Assembly: GCA_036873135.1 (NCBI GenBank)
Contig: JAPTYO010000005.1
Coordinates: 13,308,166-13,372,165 of the forward strand
DNA length: 64,000 nucleotides
Direction: 5' to 3'
Source: Clarkia xantiana subsp. parviflora
Taxonomy: Eukaryota > Streptophyta > Magnoliopsida > Myrtales > Onagraceae
Shown piece by piece: positions 11,875 to 22,392 of the stretch (positions are counted from its first letter, which is position 1; every line of letters starts with the position of its first letter). Under the pieces are notes generated by a model. That model saw only the letters and a list, made by a program, of their open reading frames with translations. It ran no database searches and was not told where the DNA came from. The position numbers were made by a program, and so were the translations under genes.

Positions 11875-12640
11875 ATAGCCGCATGTGATAATAGTAGAAT
11901 TATATATGCAAGCATGAGTTCCTCGGAACATTAGACGTATGACGCGTATGCATGATAAGCGGTTTGTTTCTTGAACGTGGCTTGTGTATGATGATTTCCT
12001 TGTGTATTAGAATTATATATGCATGCATGAAATCCTCAAAATGTATTAAAAAGGGCCTAGGGAAAGCCAAGATCGTGTGTATGTAAAAACTCCGCGTTCC
12101 GGTGAAAGCGATTAAACCATTTTAAAAGACTGGTCTATTAGAAAGAAGACATCGGTAATGTGAACTCTTTCACGACCCCATTCCCTCGGTTTACTGGCGG
12201 TTGGTTTTGTTAGATGTCTGAGGAATCATTACTTGTCGCCTTCTATCTCATAGATATCCGATGTATGCAATTATTTTTCCAAAATGGTATTGTCTCCCTG
12301 ATTATGCATGATTATCAACGTGTTAGTATCGTTGGTTGCGATCAACAATGTTATCTCCCAAATGAATAAGGGGATGATATTGAATGGTAATTACTGAGAT
12401 GAAATGTTTGGACCACCAGACTACAAAGCATGTTAGGCCAGAGGGAAACCTTGTGGATGAACAAAAGACATTCTATGACGAATGGAATGCTAAGGACCTG
12501 GAGATTCGTTCTGCATTGATGTCGTTGCTGGAGGATGACATACTCTATGAGTATGATCACCTTGAGTCTGCTAAGGATCTATGGGACGGTCTCAAAGCAG
12601 GGATTTAGGTTTTACACCACTGCCCAGAATTCGATTGAAA
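11875..12640 (+). mobile_element. Copia-D fragment: leader end and start of gag
   Basis: From 11875 the sequence follows the Copia-C leader from about 4310 onward in the same orientation and runs into a gag start. Homology stops at about 12640, shortly after the phrase that in Copia-C is at about 5105-5125. The left half of D lies beyond the window, past Copia-A and Copia-B. Confidence 0.75.
12330..12620 (+). pseudogene. gag: Copia-D gag fragment
   Basis: The frame at 12384-12608 parallels residues 35-110 of the Copia-C gag frame (MVITEM, then ALMSLLEDDILYEYDHLESA). The N-terminal coding phrase is deleted, a stop follows at 12606-12608, and similarity ends soon after. Relic only. Confidence 0.75.
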
Positions 12641-12889
12641 TAGGATCACACAATGACCAAAGGGTGGCACAATCAAATTCAACACAATCAATGGAAGATG
12701 TTTAGGTTGACCGAATCAAAGCTTCGTTTAAGGGAAAACCCACCCAGAAGAAGTAAGCAAGGGTGTCACATCCAATGTAGGTAGATTGCTATGAATATAA
12801 GTCTACATTTTACAACGGCTGAGATATATAAAGACGAAGAAAAAGAGAGAATCGTTTGCTATTAATCTTTACTTCCGTTAATTTCGAAG

Positions 12890-13190
12890 CACCGGTGTCT
12901 TACAGGCATAAGGGGTGTGGGGCTGCTGGCCACGGAGGTGGAGCAGACTGCCGAAAGAAGGCGGATCGGTCTCCTGGTAGGCTCTGCGGTGGCTCTCTCC
13001 TTGTCTTTGGTTGCGACAATTGGAGGCGAAGTGGCTGGCAATAGCATGAGGAGGCAGATCAGGCGGCCAACAAGAGGCGGAACTGGCGCCTGGTAGGGTC
13101 TGCGGTAGCTCACTTACTCTCTCTGGCTGCGACAGTCGGAAGCGAAACGGCTATCAGGAGGAGTTAAATCGGACAGCCATAGGGAAAATG
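12890..13190. repeat. Diverged tandem duplication, about 110-bp unit
   Basis: The phrase 'gtaggctctgcggtggctct ... ggcgaagtggct ... aggaggcagatc' recurs once in altered form from about 13095. Open frames here (12856-13113, both strands) arise from the GC-rich repeat and match no known family. A 21-bp exact tandem duplication around GGTTGAAGATCTATGCGGT follows at 13202-13244. Confidence 0.65.
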
Positions 13191-13294
13191 TGAAGTGGAC
13201 GGTTGAAGATCTATGCGGTGGTCGGTTGAAGATCTATGCGGTGGCTCTCTCAGTGGCAACATTCAACAACACTGTAAGAGGAATAATCAAGTTT

Positions 13295-13319
13295 GGGGGG
13301 GGGGGGGGGGGGGGGGGGG
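13295..13319 (+). repeat. Homopolymer run of 25 G
   Basis: Twenty-five consecutive G. This is either a real G-tract able to form quadruplex-like structure or a length-uncertain spot in the assembly. Confidence 0.95.
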
Positions 13320-14079
13320 AAGGCAAAAAGAACAGGCACAACTATTATGATAATTATCCAGTGTTAAATGAAACAGTATAATTAGACTCGTGGCTATCTC
13401 ACCTCTAACTTTTATAATAGAAATATATATGTATTTTCATTCTAAAAATCTATTAGACATGATGAATCTTAGAGGGCAAGGTGAAGCTTAGAAAAAATGG
13501 ATACTTGTCCTCAAGGGTTCACAATGTCCAATAGGTGTTTTTAGAAAAACATCAAAAAATTGTATACATTTATTTGTTTATTTATGAAAGAAGAGAGTGC
13601 ATAAATTAAATGTAAGAAAATAAAATAACTTTTTTTTTTTCCAAATATATGGTGTGGCAACTAATGGTGGGAAAGCAAATTAGTAAAATCGTGTATGATT
13701 CAAATTAAGAAAGTTGTGTATAATTCTCTTATTTATGACATTCATCTCTACTATACTATTTATAAGATGTCACTGTTTAATTCGTAAGATTTCTATTTAA
13801 TTCGTTCAGTTCATATTATAAGTGGTAAACTCTGTCCAAAAATTAATTTCTCTAAGTTTTAAAAGTATAAGAGCACTTCCAATGGTGAGTTCCCAGTTCC
13901 TCCACCGCCACGTCACTGCCAACTCATCAAAGTGGGAACTGCTACAGCAAAATAGGAACTCTCTCCAGCGGTGGAGACCTAGTTCCACTTCCAAAATGGG
14001 ACCCACATAATTCTATACTCACAATATAACTTTTTGTACTAAAAACTCTATAGATAAAATAAATATTTATAAATACAAA

Positions 14080-14230
14080 ATTATTTTGGTATTTAAATAA
14101 TTATATAAAAAGTTACGAACATAATATATAAATAAACACGTAATTTTATTAAATATGATTGTCATAATTTAAAAATCATATTACAGAAAAATACAAATAA
14201 TATGTTAAATTTGTCAACTAAAAAATGAGC

Positions 14231-14267
<37 letters not shown>

Positions 14268-14340
14268 TTGAGACAACATAGAATTAGCAAATGCATATTA
14301 AAATCCAATAGATGTTCGACCAAATTTTTTAAGCATTATA
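14080..14340. repeat. AT-rich direct repeat, copy 1
   Basis: About 250 bp ending in 'agatgttcgaccaaat' that recurs, diverged, at 14640-14890. Between and around them the DNA is AT-rich and holds nothing else I can name; a TA microsatellite lies at about 14236-14262. Confidence 0.6.
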
Positions 14341-14639
14341 TATAAATTAAATATTCATATTTTAAAAAATACGGATATGAACAAACCAATAATGGGATTT
14401 AAGTGCTAGACTGAATTAATTAAAATAAACTTGGAAAAAATATGTACAAAATCATAAAAATGTAATTGATTATTTAACAAAATTTCACATTTTTTATGAT
14501 TTCGTCAAATTTTCAATTTTATATCAAATATTTGGGTTCCAACTTTGACCGACGTATGTTGTTAATTATTCCGAAATTTGAAAGTCGGCGTCGTTAGGTT
14601 AGTTCAATTATTTACGTACTATACATTTAAAAGTGATCA

Positions 14640-14890
14640 CGATTCTTTTGGTATTTAAAAATTGTATAAAAATAAATATAATATATAAATGAGCACATAA
14701 GATTTAAAAATAATGATTGCAATAATTTAAAAATTACACTACAAAAAAAATATAAAATTAATATATTAAAGTTGCCAATAAAAATAAAAATAAAAATGAA
14801 CATATATATATATATATGAGACTACGTAGAATTGTCATACACATTACTAAATTGTCAAAGATGTTCGACCAAATCATCTTGAATCTTTTT
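14640..14890. repeat. AT-rich direct repeat, copy 2
   Basis: Second copy of the 14080-14340 repeat, same order of words, with indels. Confidence 0.6.
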
Positions 14891-15286
14891 TTGTCAGTTT
14901 GATTTGATAATTCACTATGGAAGAATCAAATTTAACTTTGGAAGTGTTGAATCTTTTCAATAATTATACGTTACTTTACTCTAGAAATATTACTATTAGG
15001 TGCAGTCTTTACTCAGCGGGCATGATGATTGATAAATATAATTAATGATATAATAATATTATTTATATAATAATAGTGATTAATTAAATTGATTCAATCA
15101 ATATTATTTCATCATATCGGTGTATATCTGTTATTCATCGATTGACAAGTCTTGATTCATCGTCGTTAGCAAAATCACGTTTATGCACATTAATTAGATA
15201 CATATTAGTAAATCGATTAAATGTGAAACCCTCGTGTGTTTTTACTACTGATTTCAATATACATAAAACAAAAATATATTGTATAT

Positions 15287-15988
15287 TGTTAGATATCTGT
15301 CCAATTCAGGTTCGTATTTACATTTCGGGCCTCGCAAAATACTCCAAAACCCATAATAGAACTCTTCCGCGGACACCCAAGTCTAAAACAGTCCGGAATA
15401 CGCACAGTACCTGGACCGGAGGACTTCCGGATTTCCCTAAGGCGATCCGGAGGCCCGGATTTCCCTAAGGCGATTCGGACCCGGCCCGGATTGCTAAACA
15501 ATCCGGGTAGATCCAAATTACCGATGTTCTTCGCGCGCTCATCCCAATTATTTTGCCAAGTGCGAGAAGTCGGTGCATGCATAGTCCACCCTGATGACGG
15601 TATGCGTCTTCCTTCATACCGACATCAAGTCGTTCGAAACTGGGCATGATCCTTAGGTTCCCTATAAATAAGGGCCTAGGTCTCCCATTTTGGACAACTC
15701 CCTCTTTTTTGGACTCTGGATGCTCTGACTTCTCTCTAAAAGGCTTTCTCTCTCTAGAAATTCTGACTTGAGCATCGGAGAGGGCCCAACCAGCATTCCC
15801 CCCTCTCCCACGCTGGTTACTGCCCTCGTGCAGGATCCGAAGTTCGACAGTTCGAGGTCGAGAAGTTGAAGATTAGTTCGAGGATTGTGTTTCAAGGATC
15901 GCGGCGTACCCGTCCTTATACACACATCCCGAGCCCCTTCGTGACAAAAAAGAAGCCCGAAGCTACCCAAGTGGAAGCAGACATAACA
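15287..15988 (+). repeat. 5' LTR of Gypsy-E
   Basis: 702 bp, TGTTAGATATC to ACATAACA. TATA box TATAAATA at 15663-15670. A phrase around 15420-15475 (GGATTTCCCTAAGGCGAT) is duplicated here but single in the 3' LTR, which explains most of the 33-bp length difference. Confidence 0.87.
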
Positions 15989-15990
15989 TT

Positions 15991-16004
15991 TGGCGCCGTC
16001 TGAG
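15991..16004 (+). other. Primer-binding site of Gypsy-E
   Basis: TGGCGCCGTCTGAG, two bases after the LTR. The TGGCGCC core is shared with all the Tat elements in this window. Confidence 0.85.
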
Positions 16005-16073
16005 TGATCCGAACAAATAGCAGTGCCGCAAGCCATGACAGGAAGATGACCAAAGAAGGCGGGTGCAAGCAAG

Positions 16074-16349
16074 ATGAAACCAACGAGAAGCCAACCAGGA
16101 CCTTCCCATATTCCAGACGCAGAATCTACGGCTTCATCCATGCCGTCCACAAATTCCCCTCCTGCACAATATGGGCCGGAAGATCAAAACAATGCGCCTG
16201 CGCAAGAGCAAAGGACGAGGATGAATCAGGAATTCCCATCGGGGATGCCAGCTGAGGAAGCACAGCAACAACCAATGAATGCAACCAACATGCCTACAGT
16301 CACACCGGCAATGATGGCGGCACTTGAAGAACTCCTTGCTCTTAGGGAG
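16074..16349 (+). pseudogene. gag: Gypsy-E gag, N-terminal part
   Basis: From ATG 16074 the frame runs 92 codons to the insertion point. It ends in the phrase TPAMMAALEELLALRE, which matches TPAMMAALEELLAFRE in Tat-J Gag. The insert G begins right after it; the flanks GGGAG (16345-16349) and TGGAG (30700-30704) are an imperfect target duplication. The rest of gag is at 30705. Confidence 0.82.
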
Positions 16350-17193
16350 TGTCAGACCGAAATCTAACCTACGACGAATTACGTTTTGAAAAAGGTGCAA
16401 TTTTGAAAGAGTCGTCACTAGTTAATTATAAGGCTAAGTAGAAACCTAAATTATCTAAGCGAATAATGAATTAAACACTTAGGTATAAAACCGGTCTACA
16501 ATCAGAAATTCGAGTTCGGGGGTTCTATTACGAGTTAAAACACATGGTAATAATCTCGTCCTTTCGGTACTCTATTCACAAATTGCCACTAATAAGTAAT
16601 TATTAACTATGAATCAATATTGATAAATAAAACTATCATTTCTTAACAAAGTGAAACCTAATAGTACTAAATTATCAAATAAACTTAGATTAAACCTAAC
16701 ATTTTTATATTACATGTTATATATCATAATACCAAATATATATTTACAAGACCCTAAGCTCTGTTAGATTAGTATCATTTAGAATTTGGTTAAAATATAA
16801 AGGATGATGAGAAACCACACTAGTTATTAGAATATAGTAAAGAAACCATCAAAGAAAAAGTTTAGCAATTTAAAGTATTAGAGTCAGCAATTACAATCAG
16901 ACACAGTAATGGAACCATGTAATGAATTCGCATAATACTCATGATACGTACATGTCAAGCATATTCAGTAACCCAGTTGTTATCTATGTATATAGCTAGA
17001 AGAATCACCTTAGAGGACGAACCTCGCTGTTTTGTTCTCATCGTCCTTACCGGGTAATGGTCAATAAATCATGTCGGCATCACCGTTCGAAGTAGGGACT
17101 CAGGCGTGGCGATCTGGAGACCTGGTTGTCCGGAACAACAGAGCGACAAGAGGAGAAGGGGCAATTTCCTGTAATTCCAACTGAGCTGGTCTA
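16350..17193 (-). mobile_element. Element G, solo-LTR-like insert, 3' part
   Basis: G is the insert in Gypsy-E gag (16350-30699), read on the minus strand. Its ends are TGTAAATACTCG at 30699 and GGTCTGACA at 16350, giving a TG...CA element. Removing Tat-H and the foldback leaves about 1.87 kb with a TATA-like box (TATAAATAGG, minus, near 29500) but no primer-binding site, polypurine tract or coding domain. That fits a solo LTR. The superfamily is not determined. Confidence 0.6.
17189..17193 (+). other. Left target-site duplication of Tat-H
   Basis: GTCTA, repeated exactly at 28842-28846. Confidence 0.9.
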
Positions 17194-17935
17194 TGATGGA
17201 TCACGGGCGAAGCTCTGTTACGTCCTTGACGGAATGACTGGACTCCTAAGCTCCGCGTGGTCCTGCAAAAGGGGATGACCTGGGTGGTGACCCAGAATCC
17301 CTCTCCGATGCTTAAATGAGTACGGTAATCAATGGAGTGGTAAGCAAAAGTCTAAACTCGTATCAGAATTGGTGTTTTCTGGGGTAACTTCCTCCTTTAT
17401 ATAGGAGGAGAAGTCACCCAGAGTTACCTGAGGCCAAGCTTGGCCGTTATAGCCACGATTCCGTATATCCCGCCATGATTCCGTATATTTCGCCCCACGC
17501 TCCGCGTATCTTACCCATACTCCGTGTATCTCGGGCACGCTCTGCGTATCTCGAGGGAATTTATCCGTTATCTTTAACCGTCTCCCACTACTCTATCTGG
17601 TAGGCGGGTTTCTCGGTCTTATCCTCTGATCCCAAGTCCCGACTCCTGTCGGGGACTCCAGAGTTGTCTCATTCTAGATCACCACCCAGGACCTTCAGTC
17701 TCTACGGGACAGGTCCAGCCTCTGCGGGGCTTTATTATCGGGGCCTTTACTAAGGCATATCGGGGCCTGCTCAGAGGCTTCTTATCGGGAGCATTCAGCT
17801 TTTATGTCAGGGTCGCTTAAATCGGGACCCTTCGTACTGGGCCTCTGGGCCTTCCAAGCTTTCACGAGGCCCACTGGACCTACTCGCCGTCCATTGGCTG
17901 TTTAACGGGGCTAACGATTACATCGGAACCCATCA
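17194..17935 (-). repeat. 3' LTR of Tat-H
   Basis: 742 bp with ends TGATGG/CCATCA. Contains a run of about 20-bp imperfect repeats around CGTATAT/CGTATCT at 17455-17550, also present in Tat-I LTRs. The 69-codon frame inside it is not a gene. Confidence 0.93.
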
Positions 17936-17947
17936 TTTGCCCCCAAG
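17936..17947 (-). other. Polypurine tract of Tat-H
   Basis: Minus strand CTTGGGGGCAAA directly abuts the 3' LTR; it is the expected plus-strand primer of reverse transcription. Confidence 0.85.
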
Positions 17948-18447
17948 ACATGAGGGACTTTTAGTCCGTTATGTCTTCTGATCCCGTGCCTACCAACCTT
18001 TTCATCGGAGGCCTTTGTCTTTATTTCCCCCGATACCACCGTCGGAGGCGTTTTGCTTTTTGGCTTCTCCGATACCACCGTCGGAGCCTTTTACCTTAAG
18101 TATGGTTGTTGCATATCAGTCTCTTACTCATGATTGCTTTGGGCCCACCAGGCCCCATGAGCAGTTGCCAAATCCGAGGAGTCTCCTCGGCTACTGCAGC
18201 ATTAAATGCCTGAAGATAGAGAAACGACGTTTGAACTAGCGTGACTGCTGTTTTCTGAAAAAGGCAACTGTGATGTCACACACGTCCTCTCCGTGCCCAT
18301 AATCTCGTCGATTGAGATCGTGTCGTTTCCCCTTCAACGGTGCAGATCAAGCCCATCCAGCTGTCTCCTCTGTACCGTCCCATAGTTCAATGGCTCTGAT
18401 CCAGTCGTTTCGTCTTCAACGGTCACGATTATATCCCTCCATTTGCC

Positions 18448-18455
18448 TATAAAAG
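18448..18455 (+). promoter_or_regulatory. TATA box of the Tat-H antisense gene
   Basis: TATAAAAG, 163 bp upstream of the ATG at 18611, in a pyrimidine-rich setting typical of plant core promoters. It lies inside the element, in the orientation opposite to the LTR promoter. Transcription start would be expected near 18480. Confidence 0.7.
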
Positions 18456-18610
18456 AGAAGACCCGGGTCTTATTCACTTCTTCTGCGTTCTTTCATTCTC
18501 AGTTCTCTTTGCATTCGAAGTTCTCTCTGAGCTCCTCCTGGTACTTCAAGCGATCAAGGCAACTTCATCTTTTTCCGATCTTCCTTCTCCTCACCCTTTG
18601 ACCACCGATC

Positions 18611-21339
18611 ATGTCTGGTAAGGACTTCTCTCCGTGTTTTCGTGATTTACATACTGTTTACTCTTCTTTTCTCAACTTTCCCTGTCTGTAATTGTTTTAG
18701 ACGAGGCTAGTTCTGAGGTTAGGGCTCCCTTCTTCTTTGAATTTGCTGTCAATGAGATATCCGAGGGTTCGTATGAGGCGGCCCTTAGGGAGGGGTGCAT
18801 TACCTCGGATTGGGAGCCTCGCTTCCCTTATGGGTCTCAATCTGCTGGTAGGAGGAAGCACATTATTACGCCTCCTCGAGCGGGGGAGGCATTTGTCTCT
18901 ACTGGACAAATAAGCGCGGGGATTCGGTTCCCCTTTTGCGGCAACATGGTGGAGATGTGTAATTTTTACAAAACACATCCTTGCACCTTCTCCCCACACG
19001 CCATCCGCGTGTGGAATGCTTTCCAACTTCTGTGTCATCGCCAACAATGGACATACAGTCTCCTGCTATTCCGCACCTTCTACGGCATGAAGTGCAACAA
19101 AGCCGGTGTTTGCTCCTTCTCCCCCCGACTCCCTAAGTGGACAAGGGAGCAACTCTCGCGCTACGGCTGGGATAGTGAAACCTGGAAGTTTCACAAGGAT
19201 CGGATCCTGATCCGCGACTCGGGTTCTGATAACAGTGGCTGGAAGAAATATTACTTCTTCATCCAGCACAGCTCTGTCCCCTGGCCTCGATGGGAGGTCG
19301 TGGCGGATCCTGCCCCCAAGCTCCAGGATTACTCCGAGGATGACCTCAATACCCTCCAGATGGTTCAACTCTACCGCTGGGGGGATAATTTCATACCCCT
19401 TGACGCCAACAAGCTCCGGGAGAGGGACCTGATTACTATCGGAGTCCGACTCCTCGATTCTATTTCCAAGGATTTAGTCATCTGGGTAATATTTCTAACT
19501 GTTTTATTTTTACCTTTTTGCAGCCAAGAAGGCTTCTCTGTTGACTCATCTCGTTATGAAGCAGGGCGAGACTGATGCTGTACAAAGCGGTTCCAGGCGG
19601 AAGCGCAAGTTGGTGAAGAAAGGGGCTTCCTCCTCGACCCCCTTAGCTGCTGCTCCTCCGACTGAGGAGCGGGTCGTGGCCAAGAAGGCCAGACGGGAGG
19701 AGATAGATCAGGCCTTCGGGGCCACCACCGTCGAGGAAGGTAAGCGCGTTCGTCGTGCGATTACAAAATATAAAAAATTAATTCCCAAGGAGTTTATCCC
19801 CGCTGATCGGAAGACACGGGTTCAAGAGATTAAATTCGTCCTTCAAGGAGAGATTCCCCATGTTATTGAGGCGGGATATTACAACGTCCTTGGGAAGAAA
19901 CAATATTTCGATCGTCAGATCATCTGGTGCCCTGAGGGTACTCTTCCTGACTTCATTCGTCCCGCTGCCACAGGTCCTTTGGAGGTTCCTCCCCCGACAG
20001 AGGCTATTATTCCTGCGGAGACGGCGGCTCCGCAAGAATTGATGCTGGAGGACGCCTCGGCGGGAGCTCAGTTCCGCCAGGTGACCGATTTGGAAGCTTC
20101 TCCTTCCGTCGAGGAGCCTGAAGAGGGGGGCCTGCTTCCTCGTGGCAGGTCGAGGTCCCGGAGCGCACGGCCCGCTGCTAGGGACGTGTCTAAGAGTCCT
20201 CCTCCCATTCTTCGTACTCCGACTCCCGAGCCGCACGTTGAGGTGGCTCCTCCGGCTTCAAGTTCTGGGGTCATTCCCCCACTCCCCGTGGATGAAAACC
20301 TTTATAAGGTTTTTACTCCCGACCAGGGGATGCTACCCTGGAACCCGATCGAGTCTCTCCGTGGTGTTCCACTTCGGCGGGGAGACCTTGATCCCAGCTT
20401 GGCCCTGCATCTGCTGGCGGGGTCAGTTCCTCCGGCCTTGAAGCGGCCCCTGTCCTTCGCGCAGGAGGACCTTGAGGAGGAGATTCGTGACATGGCCATC
20501 CGACGGATGGAGGTAAAACTTCTATTCTCGTTTCATTCTCTTCACTACTTTCATCTTCAATTGTTTACATCTTGATCTCCTCTTTTTCTCAGGACACCGC
20601 CAACCAACAGCGCTGTTTTGGCCTTATCCTGGCCCTGAAGAATGCTTTGGTGGAGGCCCGGGCCCAAGCGAACCATGAAGCCCTAGCCAAGCTTCAGATG
20701 GAGCGTGACGAGGCGGTGGCGGCCGAAAATAAGATGGCCAAGGAGAAGGCTCTCCTCGATGACATGGCCACAAGCCTGCTCAAGAAGGTCCACGACCATG
20801 AGGCTGTCATGCGTCGAGATCAGAAGATGGCCCGAATGGAGCATCAGCGGAACGAGCAGGAGAAGCAGCAACTCATTCATGAGAAAAACGTCTTCGCTGA
20901 TCTCCTTGCGGAGGCCAAGGCGAAGTTTGAGGTGGAGAGGGCTGAGTTCTCTGCCAAGCTAGCTGAGGCCAAGGCTCAGGGTCTCGAGGAAGGCCACCTG
21001 CGAGGGCACGAGGAGGGGCGCCTTCAGGGCCACAAGGAGTATCGGGATTCTGAAGAATTCAAGCTGGCTGCTGTGGAGTTCTGCAAGTCTGAGGTGGAGG
21101 ACGTTTTATTCAACGCCGTCGAGGAACTCTACACAGCCTACGCGGATTCCATCGACTTCACGAAGTCCGAGACCCTTGCCCCTGTTGCGGAGAAGTACTT
21201 CAACCTCCCCGCTGAGAGTGAAGAGGCTGCTGTCGCGGACCCGACTCTGCCAACTGCGGAGCCTTCTGCCCAAGCCCCTCCAAACCTTGCTCCTTCCGAC
21301 GCCGCTGAGGGTCCATCTTCTAACAAGGACCAAGTTTAA
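18611..21339 (+). CDS. Tat-H antisense gene, four exons, Transposase_28-like N-domain and coiled coil
   Basis: Exons as I read them: 18611-18617, 18701-19485, about 19529-20512, 20593-21339. Introns 1 and 3 have clean GT/AG sites and keep frame. Intron 2 (donor at 19486) keeps frame only if the acceptor is the AG at 19527-19528; the stronger-looking CAG at 19521-19523 would shift frame, so this junction is unsure. The protein is about 840 residues. Exon 2 resembles the plant 'putative gypsy type transposon' domain (PF04195), with FYKTHPCTFSP and WKKYYFFI. Exon 3 has a proline- and serine-rich region with RSRSRSARP. Exon 4 is a long alanine/glutamate coiled coil. Function unknown. Homologues lie in Tat-J, Tat-K and Tat-L. 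Confidence 0.8.
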
Positions 21340-21559
21340 TGCTTACATTTTTAGTCCTTGTTGCTTTTCTCCTTTATCTTTTGTAATGAACTCCTTTGGC
21401 CTTCGAGCCTTTATATGAATAGTTTTCTTTCCATCTGTCTTGGCTCCGATCCGATATTCGTTTGCACTTTTTTCTAAAGCGGCTTTAAATTCGTTACTCA
21501 GAACGTTCCGATGCGCCATACGTCCTTCCGACGTTTTACTCCCGGCTTTACCATTCAAA

Positions 21560-21945
21560 GTTTCTCGTCTAATCGGGACTTCACCACTTAAGGCTTCTCG
21601 TCCGAAATCGGGACTTCACCACTTAAGGTTTCTCATCCAAAATCGGGATTTCACCATTTAAGGTTTCTCATCCCATCGGGACTTCACCACTTAAGGCTTC
21701 TCGTCCAAAATCGGGACTTCACCACTTAAGGCTTCTCGTCCAAAATCGGGACTTCACCACTTAAGGCTTCTCGTCCGAAATCGGGACTTTACCATTTAAG
21801 GTTTCTCATCCAAAATCGGGATTTCACCATTTAAGGTTTCTCATCCCATCGGGACTTCACCACTTAAGGCTTCTCGTCCAAAATCGGGACTTTACCACTT
21901 AAGGTTTCTCGTCCCATCAGGACTTTACCACTCAAGGCTTTCATT
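21560..21945. repeat. 35-bp tandem repeat in Tat-H
   Basis: About eleven copies of a unit of the form GGGACTTCACCACTTAAGGC plus TTCTCGTCCAAAATC, with variant units (TTTCACCATTTAAGG, TCATCCCATC) mixed in. Lies downstream of the antisense gene and downstream of pol, between their 3' ends. Confidence 0.9.
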
Positions 21946-21949
21946 GCGT

Positions 21950-22262
21950 CTCTACTGGACGGCTTAATCGTACCCTTTAAGGCTTTTTGCCGCGTCATAT
22001 AGACGACTTACGCGGACCTGTTAAGGCTTTTTCACACCCGTTAAGGCTTTGGCCGCATCATATAGACGACTTACGCGGACCCATCAGGGTCTTTTCATAC
22101 CTAGGCTTTTGGTTGCATCATATAGACGACTTATGTGTACCCCGTAGGGCTTTTGTCCGTACCTGTTAAGGCTTTTGGCCGCGCCATATAGGCGACTTAC
22201 GCGTCCCCCGCGGGGTATTTATCGTACCTCGGAAGGCTTTTGTTGCGTCACTCAGGACGTCT
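21950..22262. repeat. About 64-bp tandem repeat in Tat-H
   Basis: Four to five copies marked by AAGGCTTTTGGCCGC, then TATAGACGACTTACGCG. Follows the 35-bp array directly. Confidence 0.85.
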
Positions 22263-22392
22263 TATTAACAGTAAGAATAAATTCGAAAGCAATTTGATCG
22301 GAAGGCAACTTCTTTTATTCACTAATAATTCAAAGTAGGCTTACATCGGATTTTATTGATAGACAATTTGCGCCATTCGTGGCGGCTTCATT

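Larger units (their letters stand above)
13869..15286. mobile_element. Possible left part of a DNA transposon, split by Gypsy-E
   Basis: GAGCACTTCCAATGG at 13871 is nearly the reverse complement of CCATTGGAATGCTC, which ends at about 34346 on the far side of Gypsy-E. Both ends also share clusters of the word GGAAC or GTTCC. If they are the terminal inverted repeats of one element, Gypsy-E inserted inside it. I could not find a convincing target-site duplication or a transposase frame, so the superfamily is left open. Confidence 0.35.

Noticed and set aside
12856..13113. Opposite-strand frames of 62-83 codons as small genes
   Set aside because: They overlap a GC-rich diverged tandem duplication and match no family; open by composition.
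17329..17538. 69-codon frame, identical at 28235-28444
   Set aside because: It is inside both LTRs of Tat-H; the identity reflects the LTR pair and not a conserved gene.
18611..21339. Antisense gene as a normal host gene hit by a transposon
   Set aside because: It lies between the LTRs of Tat-H and has homologues at the same place in Tat-J and Tat-K, so it belongs to the elements.
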